This document shows positions 5,330-6,008 of a stretch of 6,008 nt of DNA, piece after piece. The first letter of the stretch is position 1; each line of letters starts with the position of its first letter. Made by a program: the position numbers and the translations under genes. Origin of the DNA: JBGPIT01 sp041485125 (lineage in GTDB: Bacteria > Desulfobacterota > Binatia > UTPRO1); assembly GCA_041485125.1 (NCBI GenBank), contig JBGPIT010000310.1, positions 1-6,008 on the forward strand, in the 5' to 3' direction. The notes beneath the pieces were generated by a model. That model worked only from the letters and a program-made list of their open reading frames with translations, was not told the origin of the DNA and ran no database searches.

Positions 5330-6008
5330 CCCGCGCGGGTCGCGTGGACCTGCCTCGGCGTCGTCCCCGGTCCTGACGGCTCTCCGCGCGATCGTCACCG
5401 GCACGGCCGTCGCGTGCTTCTACGGCGTCGCCTTCGCGCTCCTCACCTACCCGCGCATTCGCCACCTCGCGACCGACTTCTGGGCCGACTCCGGCGACGG
5501 CTTCGAGAACGTCTGGAACCTCTGGTGGGTGCGGACGGCGGTGGTGACGCTGCACCAGTCGCCCTGGCACACCACCTACCTCGATCATCCGTTCGGCATC
5601 TCGTTGCACGCGCACGCGCTCGGCGCGTTCAACGGTTTTCTCGCCATCCCCCTCGCGACGGTCCTCGGGCCGGTCGCGACGCACAACCTGGTCGTCATCT
5701 TCGCATTCGCGACGTCGGGACTGACGGCGTTCTTGCTCGCGCGCGCGCTCACCGGCTCGGCCGTCGCGGGCCTCGTCGCCGGCTGGCTGTTCACGTTCTC
5801 CGCGTACCACTTCGCGCACACCGGCGCGCACCTGAACCTCGTCGCGGTGCAATGGATTCCGCTCTTCCTGCTCTGCTGGCTCCGGCTGCTCGAGCGGCCG
5901 ACGAACGGCGCGGCGCTCGGCGCCGCGGTCGCGCTATTCGCGGTCTACCTCTGCGACTACTACTACTTTGCGTACAGCGTCCTCGCGGCAGTCCTGCTCG
6001 TGGCAGCG
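5316..6008 (+). CDS. Polytopic membrane protein, probable GT-C type glycosyltransferase (partial, C-terminus beyond right edge)
   Basis: The frame is open for 231 codons to the edge. A short Arg/Pro/Ser-rich cytoplasmic start is followed by a membrane segment at about residues 22-45. Next comes a long, probably extracytoplasmic loop with ADSGDGFENVWNLWWV (57-72), then HTTYLDHPFGISLHAHALG (85-103). Further hydrophobic segments lie at about 105-122, 123-145, 148-166, 175-192 and 199-230. HFAHTGAHLNLVAVQWIPLF (165-184) resembles a motif common in uncharacterised polytopic membrane glycosyltransferase-like proteins (GT-C, YfhO/GT39-like). An acidic first loop is typical of GT-C enzymes, which by family use polyprenyl-phosphate sugars at the outer face. 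GTG 5316 is the only ATG, GTG or TTG between the in-frame TGA at 5289 and the first membrane segment, so the start is well constrained despite a weak ribosome site. The exact family and substrate are unresolved, and a polysaccharide polymerase or flippase-like role cannot be excluded. Confidence 0.75.
   Translation, partial: MTAPDPRGSRGPASASSPVLTALRAIVTGTAVACFYGVAFALLTYPRIRHLATDFWADSGDGFENVWNLWWVRTAVVTLHQSPWHTTYLDHPFGISLHAHALGAFNGFLAIPLATVLGPVATHNLVVIFAFATSGLTAFLLARALTGSAVAGLVAGWLFTFSAYHFAHTGAHLNLVAVQWIPLFLLCWLRLLERPTNGAALGAAVALFAVYLCDYYYFAYSVLAAVLLVAA

Noticed and set aside
4208..5404. A 398-codon open frame on the minus strand opposite the plus-strand glycosyltransferase
   Set aside because: Its translation is rich in Arg, Asp, Val and Ala with no domain, as expected for the antisense of a high-GC gene with a strong third-position bias.
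1..6008. CRISPR array, tRNA, rRNA, transposase or toxin-antitoxin pair
   Set aside because: I found no regularly spaced repeats, no RNA gene signatures and no such protein motifs on either strand.

Overview
The window is GC-rich bacterial DNA, densely coding except for one gap. It carries a secreted protein with a Myxo-type disulfide (DUF4215-like) repeat and a cluster of sugar-transfer enzymes. Those cysteine repeats, the base composition and the weak promoter signals suggest a soil or sediment member of the former deltaproteobacterial group, such as Myxococcota or Binatota. That placement is inference; no rRNA or other marker gene is present.

Layout, left to right. Positions 1-1297 (minus strand) hold the first 432 residues of a secreted protein: signal peptide, beta-propeller-like body, then a dense cysteine region that runs off the left edge. 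Positions 1298-1655 hold no convincing gene and are clearly less GC-rich. Positions 1656-1850 (minus) encode an orphan C-terminal half of a DUF6916-like domain with no start codon, which I call a gene remnant. Positions 1851-3002 (minus) are a classical GT4 glycosyltransferase. Positions 3018-4115 (minus) are a CgeB-like (Glyco_trans_1_2) glycosyltransferase just upstream of it in the same operon. Positions 4116-4222 are a short divergent intergenic region. Positions 4223-5329 (plus) are a third GT-B glycosyltransferase. From 5316 a polytopic membrane protein of GT-C type begins, overlaps the previous gene by 14 bases, and runs off the right edge.

The four sugar-transfer genes form two divergent transcription units and probably help build a surface polysaccharide or glycolipid (lipopolysaccharide O-chain, exopolysaccharide or glycan decoration). 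The three GT-B enzymes would act at the cytoplasmic face with nucleotide sugars. The GT-C-like protein would act in the membrane, by family analogy with a lipid-linked sugar donor. Nothing in the sequence identifies donor or acceptor sugars.

The least ordinary part is 1298-1850. There the high-GC glycosyltransferase block meets a lower-GC region, and a decapitated DUF6916 domain sits directly behind a glycosyltransferase stop codon in the same frame. This looks like a rearrangement junction. I see no new defence system, CRISPR array, RNA gene or complete mobile element.
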